Both the position numbers and the translations under genes were made by a program. The notes under the pieces are model-generated. The model was not told the DNA's origin. It made no database searches and saw only the letters and a list, made by a program, of their open reading frames with translations. Of a stretch of 6,215 bases of DNA, positions 1 through 5,942 are shown in pieces (position 1 is the first letter of the stretch; each line of letters begins with the position of its first letter). Source of the DNA: JAVBOV01 sp031550205 (GTDB taxonomy: Bacteria; Pseudomonadota; Alphaproteobacteria; RF32; CAG-239); assembly GCA_031550205.1 (NCBI GenBank), contig JAVBOV010000037.1, positions 1-6,215 on the forward strand, given 5' to 3'.

Positions 1-108
1 AATGACAAAGTGATAACCGACGAAAACCAAAAACTGACCAAAGCTGATTTTGTTGACGGCGCAATTAAGATTTCTCAGGGCAAAAAGAAATTCGGCTTAG
101 TAAAATAA
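1..108 (+). CDS. C-terminal end of an unrecognised protein (5' end outside window)
   Basis: Frame 1 is open from the first base and ends at a TAA at 106-108, giving 35 residues that begin NDKVITDENQ and end KKKFGLVK. The tail is strongly basic (several Lys in the last ten residues), with no membrane segment and no motif I can name. The stretch uses codons like the genes that follow. The next gene starts 52 bp downstream, and I see no terminator hairpin between them, so the two could be cotranscribed. Too little is present to assign a family; that it is real coding sequence is inferred from the open frame and the clean ending before a spaced Shine-Dalgarno site. Confidence 0.6.
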   Translation, partial: NDKVITDENQKLTKADFVDGAIKISQGKKKFGLVK

Positions 109-160
109 ACTTGATTTTTGTCTAATTTTATGTGATGATAATGGCAGGAGCACCAAAACA

Positions 161-730
161 ATGACTGAATATAATGCCAAAAATTTTGCTCACCTTCCCA
201 ATGCGTTAAAAGCCCGCATCACAATGCTGCGCGAGTTTTCCAAAGAATGGAACCCGCACCGCGACGAGGCTGAGGTCAACGCCTGCTATTCCGCTCAGGC
301 TGCCAAAGAGATCATGGACAAAGACGCGCGCCTGAAAGGCTTTGAATCTAAGCATTATAAATTTATTAAAGCCAGAGTTTTGGGTGAAGATGCAAAAGGC
401 GACATTGATATCTCTTTCTTAAACTGCATGTATGTCAATCTTAAAGAAAACAACGTTGAAAACATCATGACCTTCCGCACCCACGACGGTTTGATTCGCC
501 CCAAAGAAAACATGACGGAACTCTTTGCAAAATACACCGCCAAATATGGCGCCTTAAAGCAAGAGGGCGCATCACAGCTAACTCTCGGCGCAGAGTTTGA
601 CAGCCCGAAAGAAACGCCTGTTGCAACAAAGCCTCAGGAACTTCCCAAAAAACCTTCATTCAGAGATCAATACCCTTTTGCCCCCCGCTACCGCGGCCAA
701 TCTAAAGGCGGCTATAGCCCGTTTGATTAA
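161..730 (+). CDS. Hypothetical soluble protein, 189 aa, with Pro-rich basic C-terminal tail
   Basis: I do not recognise a family. The ATG at 161 is preceded by AGGAG at 146-150 with a 10-nt spacer. The protein has no signal peptide and no hydrophobic helix, so it is probably cytoplasmic. Residues 1-130 look like one compact, mostly helical domain, with NALKARITMLREFSKEW near the N-terminus and a more mixed part around FLNCMYVNLKENN (87-99) and TFRTHDGLIRPKEN (104-117). From about residue 145 the chain becomes Pro/Lys/Arg-rich, and it ends in an aromatic- and Gly-rich tail (RYRGQSKGGYSPFD), likely disordered and possibly a nucleic-acid or protein contact. It sits where the MoxR and DUF58 genes of related operons would often be, but resembles neither. 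A 110-bp gap with its own promoter candidate separates it from the Bat genes, so a functional link is not shown. Confidence 0.8.
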   Translation: MTEYNAKNFAHLPNALKARITMLREFSKEWNPHRDEAEVNACYSAQAAKEIMDKDARLKGFESKHYKFIKARVLGEDAKGDIDISFLNCMYVNLKENNVENIMTFRTHDGLIRPKENMTELFAKYTAKYGALKQEGASQLTLGAEFDSPKETPVATKPQELPKKPSFRDQYPFAPRYRGQSKGGYSPFD

Positions 731-742
731 AGTAAAAATGTC

Positions 743-764
743 ATTGCGAGCGAAGCGTCGCAAT
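743..764. repeat. Short palindromic element of dispersed-repeat type
   Basis: Arms ATTGCGA (743-749) and TCGCAAT (758-764) are perfect reverse complements around an 8-nt loop GCGAAGCG, just after the stop of the 189-aa gene. There is no T-run after the stem, so it is not a typical intrinsic terminator. The wording (CATTGCGAGCGAAGCG followed by GCAATCTC) matches my recollection of an intergenic repeat scattered through many bacterial genomes. That it is repeated in this genome cannot be seen here, since the window holds only one copy. Confidence 0.55.
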
Positions 765-787
765 CTCGGCTGAATCTAATAATGTTC

Positions 788-816
788 TTGAACTTTAAAT
801 CTCAATCTTTTATTCT
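788..816 (+). promoter_or_regulatory. Candidate sigma70-like promoter of the Bat operon
   Basis: TTGAAC (788-793) and TATTCT (811-816) are separated by exactly 17 nt; each matches four of six consensus positions. They lie 25 bp before the DUF4381 start codon, inside the only gap upstream of the operon. A start site near 823 would leave a leader of under 20 nt that still carries the GGAG Shine-Dalgarno at 830-833. The call rests on pattern and position only. Confidence 0.4.
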
Positions 817-840
817 ATACGGCATAAACGGAGTATTTTT

Positions 841-1293
841 ATGCAAGATAATCTGCCATATTTAAGAGACATTCACCTGCCGGGCGGCGTTTCCGCTTTT
901 CCTCCGGCTTACGGCTGGTGGGTAATTTTAGGCGGCATAATCTTAAGTGTGCTCATATATAAACTAATCTTTTTTTACATTAAAAAATCCAAAAAACGTT
1001 TTGCCTTAAAACTCATAAATTCTCTTAAAGAGGAAGAAATCATTTCCTCTTCTGTAAAAATATCTGAGCTGCTGCGCCGCATCTGCGTTTATAAATACAA
1101 GGAAGCGGTCACGCTTTCCGGCTCTAAATGGATTGAGTTTTTAAACTCCAAAAGCCCGCAGAGATTGTCGATTAATGCAGCCAAGCTTTTGGCCAACTCT
1201 CCTTATCTTCCGCTGAGAACCGATGCCTTCGGCAAGGAAGACTTCAAAGATTTGCAAAACTTTGCCAAAGCCTGGGTTGGAGAAAACCTATGA
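841..1293 (+). CDS. DUF4381 family membrane protein of the Bat operon
   Basis: This is a 150-residue protein of the usual length and build for DUF4381, a family found next to MoxR, DUF58, VWA and BatD genes. The N-terminal signature is visible: LRDIHLP (8-14), PP (21-22) and GWW (25-27), leading into one membrane helix (about 26-47). A basic KKSKKR stretch then places the rest in the cytoplasm by the positive-inside rule. The cytoplasmic helical part holds the family's typical pieces ELLRRICVYKY (76-86), SGSKWIEFL (93-101) and LLANSPYLP (116-124). The start has GGAG at 830-833 with a 7-nt spacer. Its TGA stop overlaps the next ATG by 4 bp (ATGA), implying translational coupling. The biochemical role is not known; an adaptor between a cytoplasmic partner such as MoxR and the membrane VWA proteins is my inference. 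It is the first gene of the unit here. Confidence 0.88.
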   Translation: MQDNLPYLRDIHLPGGVSAFPPAYGWWVILGGIILSVLIYKLIFFYIKKSKKRFALKLINSLKEEEIISSSVKISELLRRICVYKYKEAVTLSGSKWIEFLNSKSPQRLSINAAKLLANSPYLPLRTDAFGKEDFKDLQNFAKAWVGENL

Positions 1294-2297
1294 TAGAATT
1301 TCTTCATCCGGAAATGTTTTTGTTACTGCTTCTGCCGTTCATTGTGCGCGGTCTTGTTTCTCCGCTTAAAGGCCTGCACGGCGACGCTTTAAGAATTCCT
1401 TTTTTAAAAGACTTGCGCAGCATCAATATCAAATCTAAAAACACCTGGCGCAAAACCGATGCCGACATGGATAAAGTATCATTGCCGCTGTTTGTTTTGC
1501 TTGGCATATATTTTTTGCTGACGGTTGCCGCCGCCCGCCCCCAATACATCGGCGAGCCCTTAAGAGCCAAAAACTACGGGCGCGATATTTTGCTTGTTGT
1601 CGACATTTCAACTTCCATGCTGGAGCCTGACTTTACCTTAAACGGCCGGCGCACCAACCGCATCAATGCCGTAAAACAAGTGGTCGGAGAATTTGTTGAA
1701 AAAAGACGTGGAGACCGCGTCGGTTTAATCGTCTTTGGCTCCCGCGCATATCTGCAAAGCCCTATAACGTTTGATAAAAAATCTCTTACGGAAATCCTGT
1801 ATAATATTGACGCCGGCATGGCCGGAAATTCCACCGCCATCGGCGATGCCCTGGGTTTGGCTTTAAAATCTTTCAAAAAATCTCAAGATAAAACCGATAA
1901 AGTCATCGTCCTTTTAACCGACGGCGAAAATAACGACGGCATGGTTACTCTGCCTCAGGCCATAAACCTTGCCAAGCAGGAAAATATCAAAATATATACC
2001 ATCGGTGCCGGCGCTGAGGCCTCAATAATGCAGTCCATCTTAAAATCGCGCTTTGGCATTGCCTCAGATTTAGATGAGGAATCTCTTAAAAAAATTGCCT
2101 CCGAAACCAAAGCCTCATACTTTAAGGCTGAAAGCACGGAAGACCTCCTTTCCGTTTACAACCAAATAAACAAGCTTGAGCCGAGTGTTTATAATGACAA
2201 CACGGTCAGAGAAATCAGAGACTGGTTCTACATTCCCTTAAGCGCCGCTCTGGCTTTATCAATCTTTTTGTTCTTTTTAATAAGGAGGGCCAAATAA
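1290..2297 (+). CDS. batA: BatA-like VWA domain membrane protein, intact MIDAS
   Basis: This 335-residue protein has the BatA plan. It has two N-terminal membrane helices (about 6-19 and 65-82) joined by a basic loop, a von Willebrand factor A domain (about 97-295), and a C-terminal helix (about 313-331) followed by RRAK. The charge pattern puts the VWA domain in the periplasm. The metal-ion-dependent adhesion site is complete: DISTS gives D105, S107 and S109, T182 lies in STAIGDAL, and D211 lies in LLTDGEN. It can therefore be expected to bind a divalent cation and a partner acidic residue. Bat proteins were linked to oxygen tolerance in Bacteroides and to stress or envelope functions elsewhere; the molecular role is unsettled. 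GGAG at 1279-1282 lies 7 nt before the start, inside the preceding gene. The stop codon overlaps the next start by 1 bp (TAATG). Confidence 0.93.
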   Translation: MIEFLHPEMFLLLLLPFIVRGLVSPLKGLHGDALRIPFLKDLRSINIKSKNTWRKTDADMDKVSLPLFVLLGIYFLLTVAAARPQYIGEPLRAKNYGRDILLVVDISTSMLEPDFTLNGRRTNRINAVKQVVGEFVEKRRGDRVGLIVFGSRAYLQSPITFDKKSLTEILYNIDAGMAGNSTAIGDALGLALKSFKKSQDKTDKVIVLLTDGENNDGMVTLPQAINLAKQENIKIYTIGAGAEASIMQSILKSRFGIASDLDEESLKKIASETKASYFKAESTEDLLSVYNQINKLEPSVYNDNTVREIRDWFYIPLSAALALSIFLFFLIRRAK

Positions 2298-3916
2298 TGT
2301 CTTTTGATTATTTCCACTTCCTCCGCCCATATTGGCTGGCTTTGCTGCCTTTGGTTTTAATCGGTTATTTCATATATTTCAAAGGCCTTAAAAATAAATC
2401 TTCCTGGGAAAAAGTGGTTGATAAAAAGTTCTTGAAGCTTCTCTTAATTAAAGGCAGCTCCAGAGTGCGCCATATGGTTGTATATCTTATGGGACTGGCT
2501 TTTATTCTTGCGGTTTTATCATTAAGCGGCCCCACCTGGAAAAGAAAAGAGCTTCCGCACTTAACCGTGGATAATGCGGTGGCGGTTCTTTTAAACTTAT
2601 CAACCGAGATGGATTCTTCCGATGTCAGCCCCTCTCGCTTGACCAGAGCCAAATATAAAATTATGGATATCTTAGACAGCGTGCCTGATGCTCAAAGCGG
2701 CATGATCGTATATGGTGCAGAGCCGTTTTTGGTTTCTCCCTTAAGCGATGACCCGGAGATTATAAAAAATCTTCTGCCTGCAATTGCTACCGATATCATG
2801 CCCGCAACCGGCGACAGGGCGGACCGCGCCATCGCCATGGCCGCAGATAAATTAAGGGCTTCCGGCTTTAAGCTGGGCAACATTGTCATTTTCACCGGCG
2901 GCATAGAAACCGGCTTTAATCAGGCGTTAAAGGAAGCCAAAATAGCCAGGGAAAGAGGATACAGAGTCAGCGTTGTCAACGTTTCTCCCGCCAGCAATGA
3001 AAAGCTCAAGCTTTTGGCCGAGGCCGGCGGCGGGGTGTTGTCAAACATACAAAGTTCCGATTCATCGGTGGTCAGTCTGATTAACTCCACCGCCAAAGAA
3101 GAGCTCAAAAAATCGGTCAACTTAATCGCCGCCTGGGAAGATTTCGGATATTATCTTTTGTTTGTTCCGCTCTTAATCTGCTTATATTTTTTCCGCCGCG
3201 GCATCTTAATCTTAATTCTGGCTGCAATGCCGCTTAAGGCTCACGCTGGCTTTCTGCTCAACCAAAATCAGGACGCCTGGAGAGATTTCAACAATCGCCG
3301 CTTTAAGGAAGCCGCCGCAAAATTTGAAGACGCCAAGTGGAAAGCCTCCTCATATTACCGCGCCAAAGATTATGCCAAAGCTTATGAGGAATTTTCCAAA
3401 GATACGGATGTTGAAAGCCTGTACAATCAGGGAAATTCTCTGGCCAAGCAGGGCAAAATTAATGAAGCAATCAAAAAATATGAAGAGGTTTTAAAAGAAG
3501 ACGCCAAGCACGAAGACGCCGCATTCAACCTTGAATACTTGAAGCAAAAACAGCAGGAAGAGCAGGAAAAACAACAGCAGCAGCAAGAACAGCAGCAGAC
3601 TTCCGAAAACAAAGAAGCATCCTCCGGGCAAAGTTCTGAAAACCAAACTCAAAACGGGCAAAAGCAAGAGCAACAATCTTCGGCTGAAAGTCAGAACAAC
3701 CAAGAACAGCAGCCAAAGCGTGAAACCGGCAGCTCCTCTCCGGATAAACCAAATAAAAAGCCTTCCAAAAGCTTTGCTTCAACCAAAAGCAATAATGAGA
3801 AATTTGACGAAGAAGTTCAAGCCAGAGAAATGCTTTATCGTGAAGTTCCGGAAGATCCCGGCGGTTTGTTAAGAGCCTTAATTAACAAAGAATATGCAAG
3901 AAAGAGGTATGATTAA
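2297..3916 (+). CDS. batB: BatB/BatC-type fusion: VWA domain with degenerate MIDAS plus periplasmic TPR
   Basis: This 539-residue protein has, in order: membrane helices at about 12-28 and 58-77; a VWA-like domain (about 90-280); a helix at 285-299; an RR turn; a second hydrophobic stretch (302-316) ending AHA like a signal peptide; a TPR region (about 325-412, clearest repeat 374-407 with YNQGNSLAKQGKINEAI); a Gln-rich linker (414-472); a Ser/Lys/Pro-rich part; and the conserved C-terminal VPEDPGGLLRALI (517-529). Proteobacterial VWA-TPR proteins share this order and tail, and it equals BatB plus BatC of Bacteroides. The metal site is lost: DxSxS reads NLSTE (100-104) and TDG reads TGG (200-202). 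A structural rather than metal-binding role is inferred. A strong AAGGAGG (2282-2288) lies 8 nt before the start, suggesting efficient translation despite the overlap with batA. Confidence 0.92.
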   Translation: MSFDYFHFLRPYWLALLPLVLIGYFIYFKGLKNKSSWEKVVDKKFLKLLLIKGSSRVRHMVVYLMGLAFILAVLSLSGPTWKRKELPHLTVDNAVAVLLNLSTEMDSSDVSPSRLTRAKYKIMDILDSVPDAQSGMIVYGAEPFLVSPLSDDPEIIKNLLPAIATDIMPATGDRADRAIAMAADKLRASGFKLGNIVIFTGGIETGFNQALKEAKIARERGYRVSVVNVSPASNEKLKLLAEAGGGVLSNIQSSDSSVVSLINSTAKEELKKSVNLIAAWEDFGYYLLFVPLLICLYFFRRGILILILAAMPLKAHAGFLLNQNQDAWRDFNNRRFKEAAAKFEDAKWKASSYYRAKDYAKAYEEFSKDTDVESLYNQGNSLAKQGKINEAIKKYEEVLKEDAKHEDAAFNLEYLKQKQQEEQEKQQQQQEQQQTSENKEASSGQSSENQTQNGQKQEQQSSAESQNNQEQQPKRETGSSSPDKPNKKPSKSFASTKSNNEKFDEEVQAREMLYREVPEDPGGLLRALINKEYARKRYD

Positions 3917-3920
3917 AATG
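3903..3920 (+). promoter_or_regulatory. Ribosome binding site that decides the batD start
   Basis: AGAGG at 3903-3907 is the only Shine-Dalgarno-like run here. It stands 10 nt before the ATG at 3918, but only 1 nt before the ATG at 3909 and downstream of the ATG at 3894, so it supports 3918. That start also puts the signal peptide at the very N-terminus (MKKIFF). The site overlaps the last codons of the upstream gene, whose TAA is at 3914-3916. Confidence 0.6.
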
Positions 3921-5615
3921 AAAAAAATATTTTTTGCATTCATATTTTCCCTGTTTTTCAGCTTTTCGGCTTTTGCGCAAAATCTGCAGGCCAGCGTCAA
4001 CCGCTCAGAGGTTCCCCTCGGTGAAACTTTTCTCCTAATTCTGGAATATGACGGCCCTAATGTTAATGAAAACCCTGATTTCAGTGTTTTAGAGACAGAT
4101 TTCACCATCTATTCGGTTTCCAATGCTTTTCATTCCAGCAGCATTAACGGCAATATCAAGCAAACTCGCCAATGGCAGGTTGCCCTGATTGCCAAAAAAC
4201 CCGGAGAACTGACAATACCGCAAATCAGCCTCGGCAGAATGAAAAGCAGCCCCATAAACTTAAAAATTACTGAGGCCATGCATGAAGAGCGGCAGCCAAC
4301 CCTCTCCAAAGATGCTGAATTTTCCTTAAAAGCCGAGGTCGACAATACCTCTCCATATGTTCAGCAGCAGCTCAATTACACGCTGAACTTGTATGAAACC
4401 GGAGGTCTGCAGGGAAGAGAGCCGCAGCCCGTGGAAGACGGCAAAAACGACTGGATAATTAAAAGCTCCAAGCAGCCAACGGTTGAAACCAGAGTCATCA
4501 ACGGCAAAAGCGTCAGAAAAATCAGCTTTCATTATGCGCTGTTTCCTCAAAAAAGCGGCAGGTTGGAATTGCCGAGGTTCGTTTTTGAAGGTTTTTATCT
4601 GACGCCGGACAAACAGCTTGCAAAAGAATTTGAACACTTAATGATTGCCGGTTTTGGCAACATCAATTTTGGTCTGCAGGATGTTCTTGCCGTCAAAAAT
4701 CCGGTTGTTTTATATTCTCCGGTGCAAAGCCTGGAGGTCAAGCCGGCTCCGGAAGAAAACCAAAACAACTGGTGGCTGCCGGCCTCCAAGGTGGAAATAG
4801 TGTCCTCTTGGGAAAACAATGAAAAACCGAAATTTAAGGCCTATGAGGCTTTTAGAAGAGACATCATCATCAAAGCCAAGGGAGTTAACGACACCCAGCT
4901 TCCGAATATAAAATTTGAACCTGTTGAGGGCATGAAGCAATATCCTGAAAAAGCTGTTTCGGAAACCGGCCTTGAGCAGGATGAACTTGTGGCGGTAAAA
5001 AAAATTTCCAATGTTTACATTCCGCAAAAAGAAGGTAAATTCATTTTGCCCTCAATCAAACTGCATTGGTTCAACACCGGCACCAATCAGCTTGAAACCG
5101 CAGTTTTGCCCCGAAAAATAATCAAAGTTGCCCCTGCCGATATTGTTGTGGATTCGGCAGAAAAAACGCCGGCAAAGCCTAAGGCCGCGCCGATTGTGGA
5201 AATAAAAAAAGAAACACTGCCATATTACGCCGCCTTTTTTGCGTTTATCTTTGGCGGCCTGATCGGCTACCTGCTTTTTGGCCGCAAAATAGATAAAAGC
5301 AAAAATAAAAGACATTGGAAAAAAGCAATTGTGAGCGCGGCCAAAACCAAAAACTGCTTTGCTTTGAAAAATGCTCTTCTCAACTGGGGTGCACTGCGTT
5401 TTGCGCCGGCAAAAATCAACAATTTGGGAGACCTTGTCAAAATTTGCAAAAACAAAGAATTTGAAAGAGAAATCAACAGCTTGAACCGGTGTCTTTATGC
5501 CGGTAAAAACAATGATTTTAATTTTGAGCGTTTCCTAAAAATCTTTGCCAAGATAAAAAATAAAAAAATTTCTCGCTCCAGCGGAGAACCGCCAATCCCC
5601 AAGCTTTATAAATAA
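3918..5615 (+). CDS. batD: BatD family protein (signal peptide, periplasmic domains, one TM, cytoplasmic tail)
   Basis: This is 565 residues from the chosen start. A Sec signal peptide (1-20, ending SAFA before QNL) leads into a first immunoglobulin-like BatD domain (about 21-125, with SVNRSEVPLGETFLL and later KPGELTIPQISLG). A second domain has the family phrases DNTSPYVQQQLNYTLNLYE and FPQKSGRLELPRFVFEG, and further periplasmic sequence carries PQKEGKFILPSIKLHWFN. One membrane helix (about 436-454) is followed by basic residues and a cytoplasmic helical tail ending in PPIPKLYK, which resembles the LPPLY ending common in the family. BatD is thought to be a periplasmic scaffold interacting with the VWA proteins; its activity is not established. 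It is the last gene of the operon, 1 bp after the preceding stop and 20 bp before the terminator hairpin. In-frame ATGs at 3894 and 3909 would add 8 or 3 residues and are less well placed for ribosome binding. Confidence 0.9.
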   Translation: MKKIFFAFIFSLFFSFSAFAQNLQASVNRSEVPLGETFLLILEYDGPNVNENPDFSVLETDFTIYSVSNAFHSSSINGNIKQTRQWQVALIAKKPGELTIPQISLGRMKSSPINLKITEAMHEERQPTLSKDAEFSLKAEVDNTSPYVQQQLNYTLNLYETGGLQGREPQPVEDGKNDWIIKSSKQPTVETRVINGKSVRKISFHYALFPQKSGRLELPRFVFEGFYLTPDKQLAKEFEHLMIAGFGNINFGLQDVLAVKNPVVLYSPVQSLEVKPAPEENQNNWWLPASKVEIVSSWENNEKPKFKAYEAFRRDIIIKAKGVNDTQLPNIKFEPVEGMKQYPEKAVSETGLEQDELVAVKKISNVYIPQKEGKFILPSIKLHWFNTGTNQLETAVLPRKIIKVAPADIVVDSAEKTPAKPKAAPIVEIKKETLPYYAAFFAFIFGGLIGYLLFGRKIDKSKNKRHWKKAIVSAAKTKNCFALKNALLNWGALRFAPAKINNLGDLVKICKNKEFEREINSLNRCLYAGKNNDFNFERFLKIFAKIKNKKISRSSGEPPIPKLYK

Positions 5616-5672
5616 CAAGTTCGTTTTCAGATATAAAAAACAGGCTTTAGGCCTGTTTTTTTGTTCTCCGCT
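5580..5672. repeat. 10-bp perfect inverted repeat bracketing the end of batD and its terminator
   Basis: AGCGGAGAAC (5580-5589, inside the last codons of batD) is the exact reverse complement of GTTCTCCGCT (5663-5672, directly after the terminator T-run), with 73 bp between. The pair could form a long outer stem enclosing the terminator, or could be the ends of a small inserted element. A chance match of this length within a few hundred bases is uncommon but not negligible. Confidence 0.4.
5635..5662 (+). terminator. Rho-independent terminator of the Bat operon
   Basis: AAAAAACAGGC (5635-5645) pairs perfectly with GCCTGTTTTTT (5651-5661) around a 5-nt TTTAG loop. The GC core CAGGC/GCCTG is followed by an uninterrupted run of seven T (5656-5662). 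It starts 20 bp after the batD stop. The A-run before the stem makes the hairpin nearly symmetric, so it could also work weakly on the opposite strand, although no gene is seen arriving from that side. Confidence 0.9.
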
Positions 5673-5692
5673 CAGTCGGTTTCCTGAAGAAT

Positions 5693-5719
5693 TACGCAGT
5701 GCGTAAAGCGCACTGCGTA
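5693..5719. repeat. Strong 11-bp-stem hairpin after the terminator
   Basis: TACGCAGTGCG (5693-5703) pairs without mismatch with CGCACTGCGTA (5709-5719) around the loop TAAAG. There is no T-run, so it is not a standard terminator. It may be a dispersed palindromic repeat, an RNA 3'-end stabiliser or a protein-binding site; the sequence alone does not decide. Confidence 0.6.
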
Positions 5720-5737
5720 TCAGCCTTGCCTCCCAAT

Positions 5738-5755
5738 TGTTACAAATTTGTGACA
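5738..5755. promoter_or_regulatory. Operator-like 18-bp near-palindrome
   Basis: TGTTACAAATTTGTGACA is two-fold symmetric except for the fourth pair (T against G). It is AT-rich in the centre with conserved TGT/ACA ends, the usual shape of a dimeric helix-turn-helix regulator site. It lies about 205 bp before the downstream start codon and upstream of the candidate promoter, with an AT-rich stretch containing TAATAT (5763-5768) between them. I cannot name the regulator: it does not match the CRP/FNR, Fur or LexA sites that I know. It could also be a chance palindrome. Confidence 0.4.
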
Positions 5756-5780
5756 TATTTCTTAATATATTACTTTTCGC

Positions 5781-5810
5781 TTGCAAAAAAAAAAAAACAC
5801 TTAGTATAGG
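5781..5810 (+). promoter_or_regulatory. Candidate promoter with a 13-A spacer tract
   Basis: TTGCAA (5781-5786) resembles a -35 box. A run of 13 A (5785-5797) begins within it and fills most of the spacer. Downstream, TAGTAT (5802-5807) is a 4/6 -10 match at 15 nt, and TATAGG (5805-5810) is an alternative at 18 nt. It lies in the only gap between the operon terminator and the next gene, about 135 bp before that start codon. The A-tract could bend the DNA or vary in length. Neither -10 box is at ideal spacing, so confidence is limited. Confidence 0.35.
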
Positions 5811-5818
5811 TTGTAAGA

Positions 5819-5835
5819 GGTGGTTTAAATCCACC
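5819..5835 (+). other. Small 5'-UTR hairpin
   Basis: GGTGG (5819-5823) pairs with CCACC (5831-5835) around TTTAAAT. If transcription starts just after the candidate promoter at 5781-5810, this stem would be at the extreme 5' end of the mRNA, where such stems often protect against decay. No riboswitch family is recognised. Confidence 0.35.
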
Positions 5836-5848
5836 ATTATACGCGATT

Positions 5849-5899
5849 CTCTCCCTTTCCTCCCTCCCCCTCAATGGGTGAGGAGATGGGTGGGGGTGA
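5849..5899. repeat. Pyrimidine/purine imperfect inverted repeat of dispersed type
   Basis: A nearly pure pyrimidine stretch (5848-5872, CTCCC and CCCCCTC units) is followed after AATGGG by a purine-rich one (GTGAGGAG, GGGTGGGGG; 5879-5897). The two halves can pair imperfectly, for example CCCTCA with TGAGG and CCCTCCC against GGGTGGG. Similar C-rich/G-rich intergenic repeats, which read as Pro/Ser or Glu/Gly strings when translated, are scattered in many proteobacterial genomes. Only one copy is in this window, so its repeat status is inferred. It would lie within the leader RNA of the next gene. Confidence 0.45.
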
Positions 5900-5942
5900 T
5901 AAACTTATAGGCTTTAGTTCCACATTTTTTAGGAGTAAAAGA

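Noticed and set aside
111..142. Promoter for the 189-aa gene (TTGATT at 111-116, GATAAT at 137-142)
   Set aside because: The boxes are individually fair but 20 nt apart, which is too long, and there is no extended -10. The gene may instead be read from upstream.
743..764. The palindrome as a terminator of the 189-aa gene
   Set aside because: There is no T-run after the stem, and the following bases (CTCGGCTG) are GC-containing.
3427..3703. Minus-strand open frames rich in Cys or Leu opposite the Gln tract
   Set aside because: CAG/CAA codons read in reverse give Cys- or Leu-rich strings; these are mirror effects of the Gln-rich region.
3894..3917. Earlier in-frame ATGs at 3894 and 3909 as the batD start
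   Set aside because: The only Shine-Dalgarno-like run (3903-3907) lies after the first and 1 nt before the second. Starting at 3918 gives a clean MKK signal peptide.
5535..5837. Minus-strand open frame of 100 codons over the batD end and intergenic region
   Set aside because: It runs antisense through batD, the terminator and the hairpin, has no ribosome site, and its composition follows the repeats it crosses.
5874..5942. In-frame upstream ATGs at 5874 and 5886 for the exported-protein gene
   Set aside because: GAGGAG touches the ATG at 5886 with no spacer, and the extension would bury the signal peptide behind 19 or more residues coded by a simple repeat. The ATG at 5943 has AGGAG at a proper 7-nt spacing.
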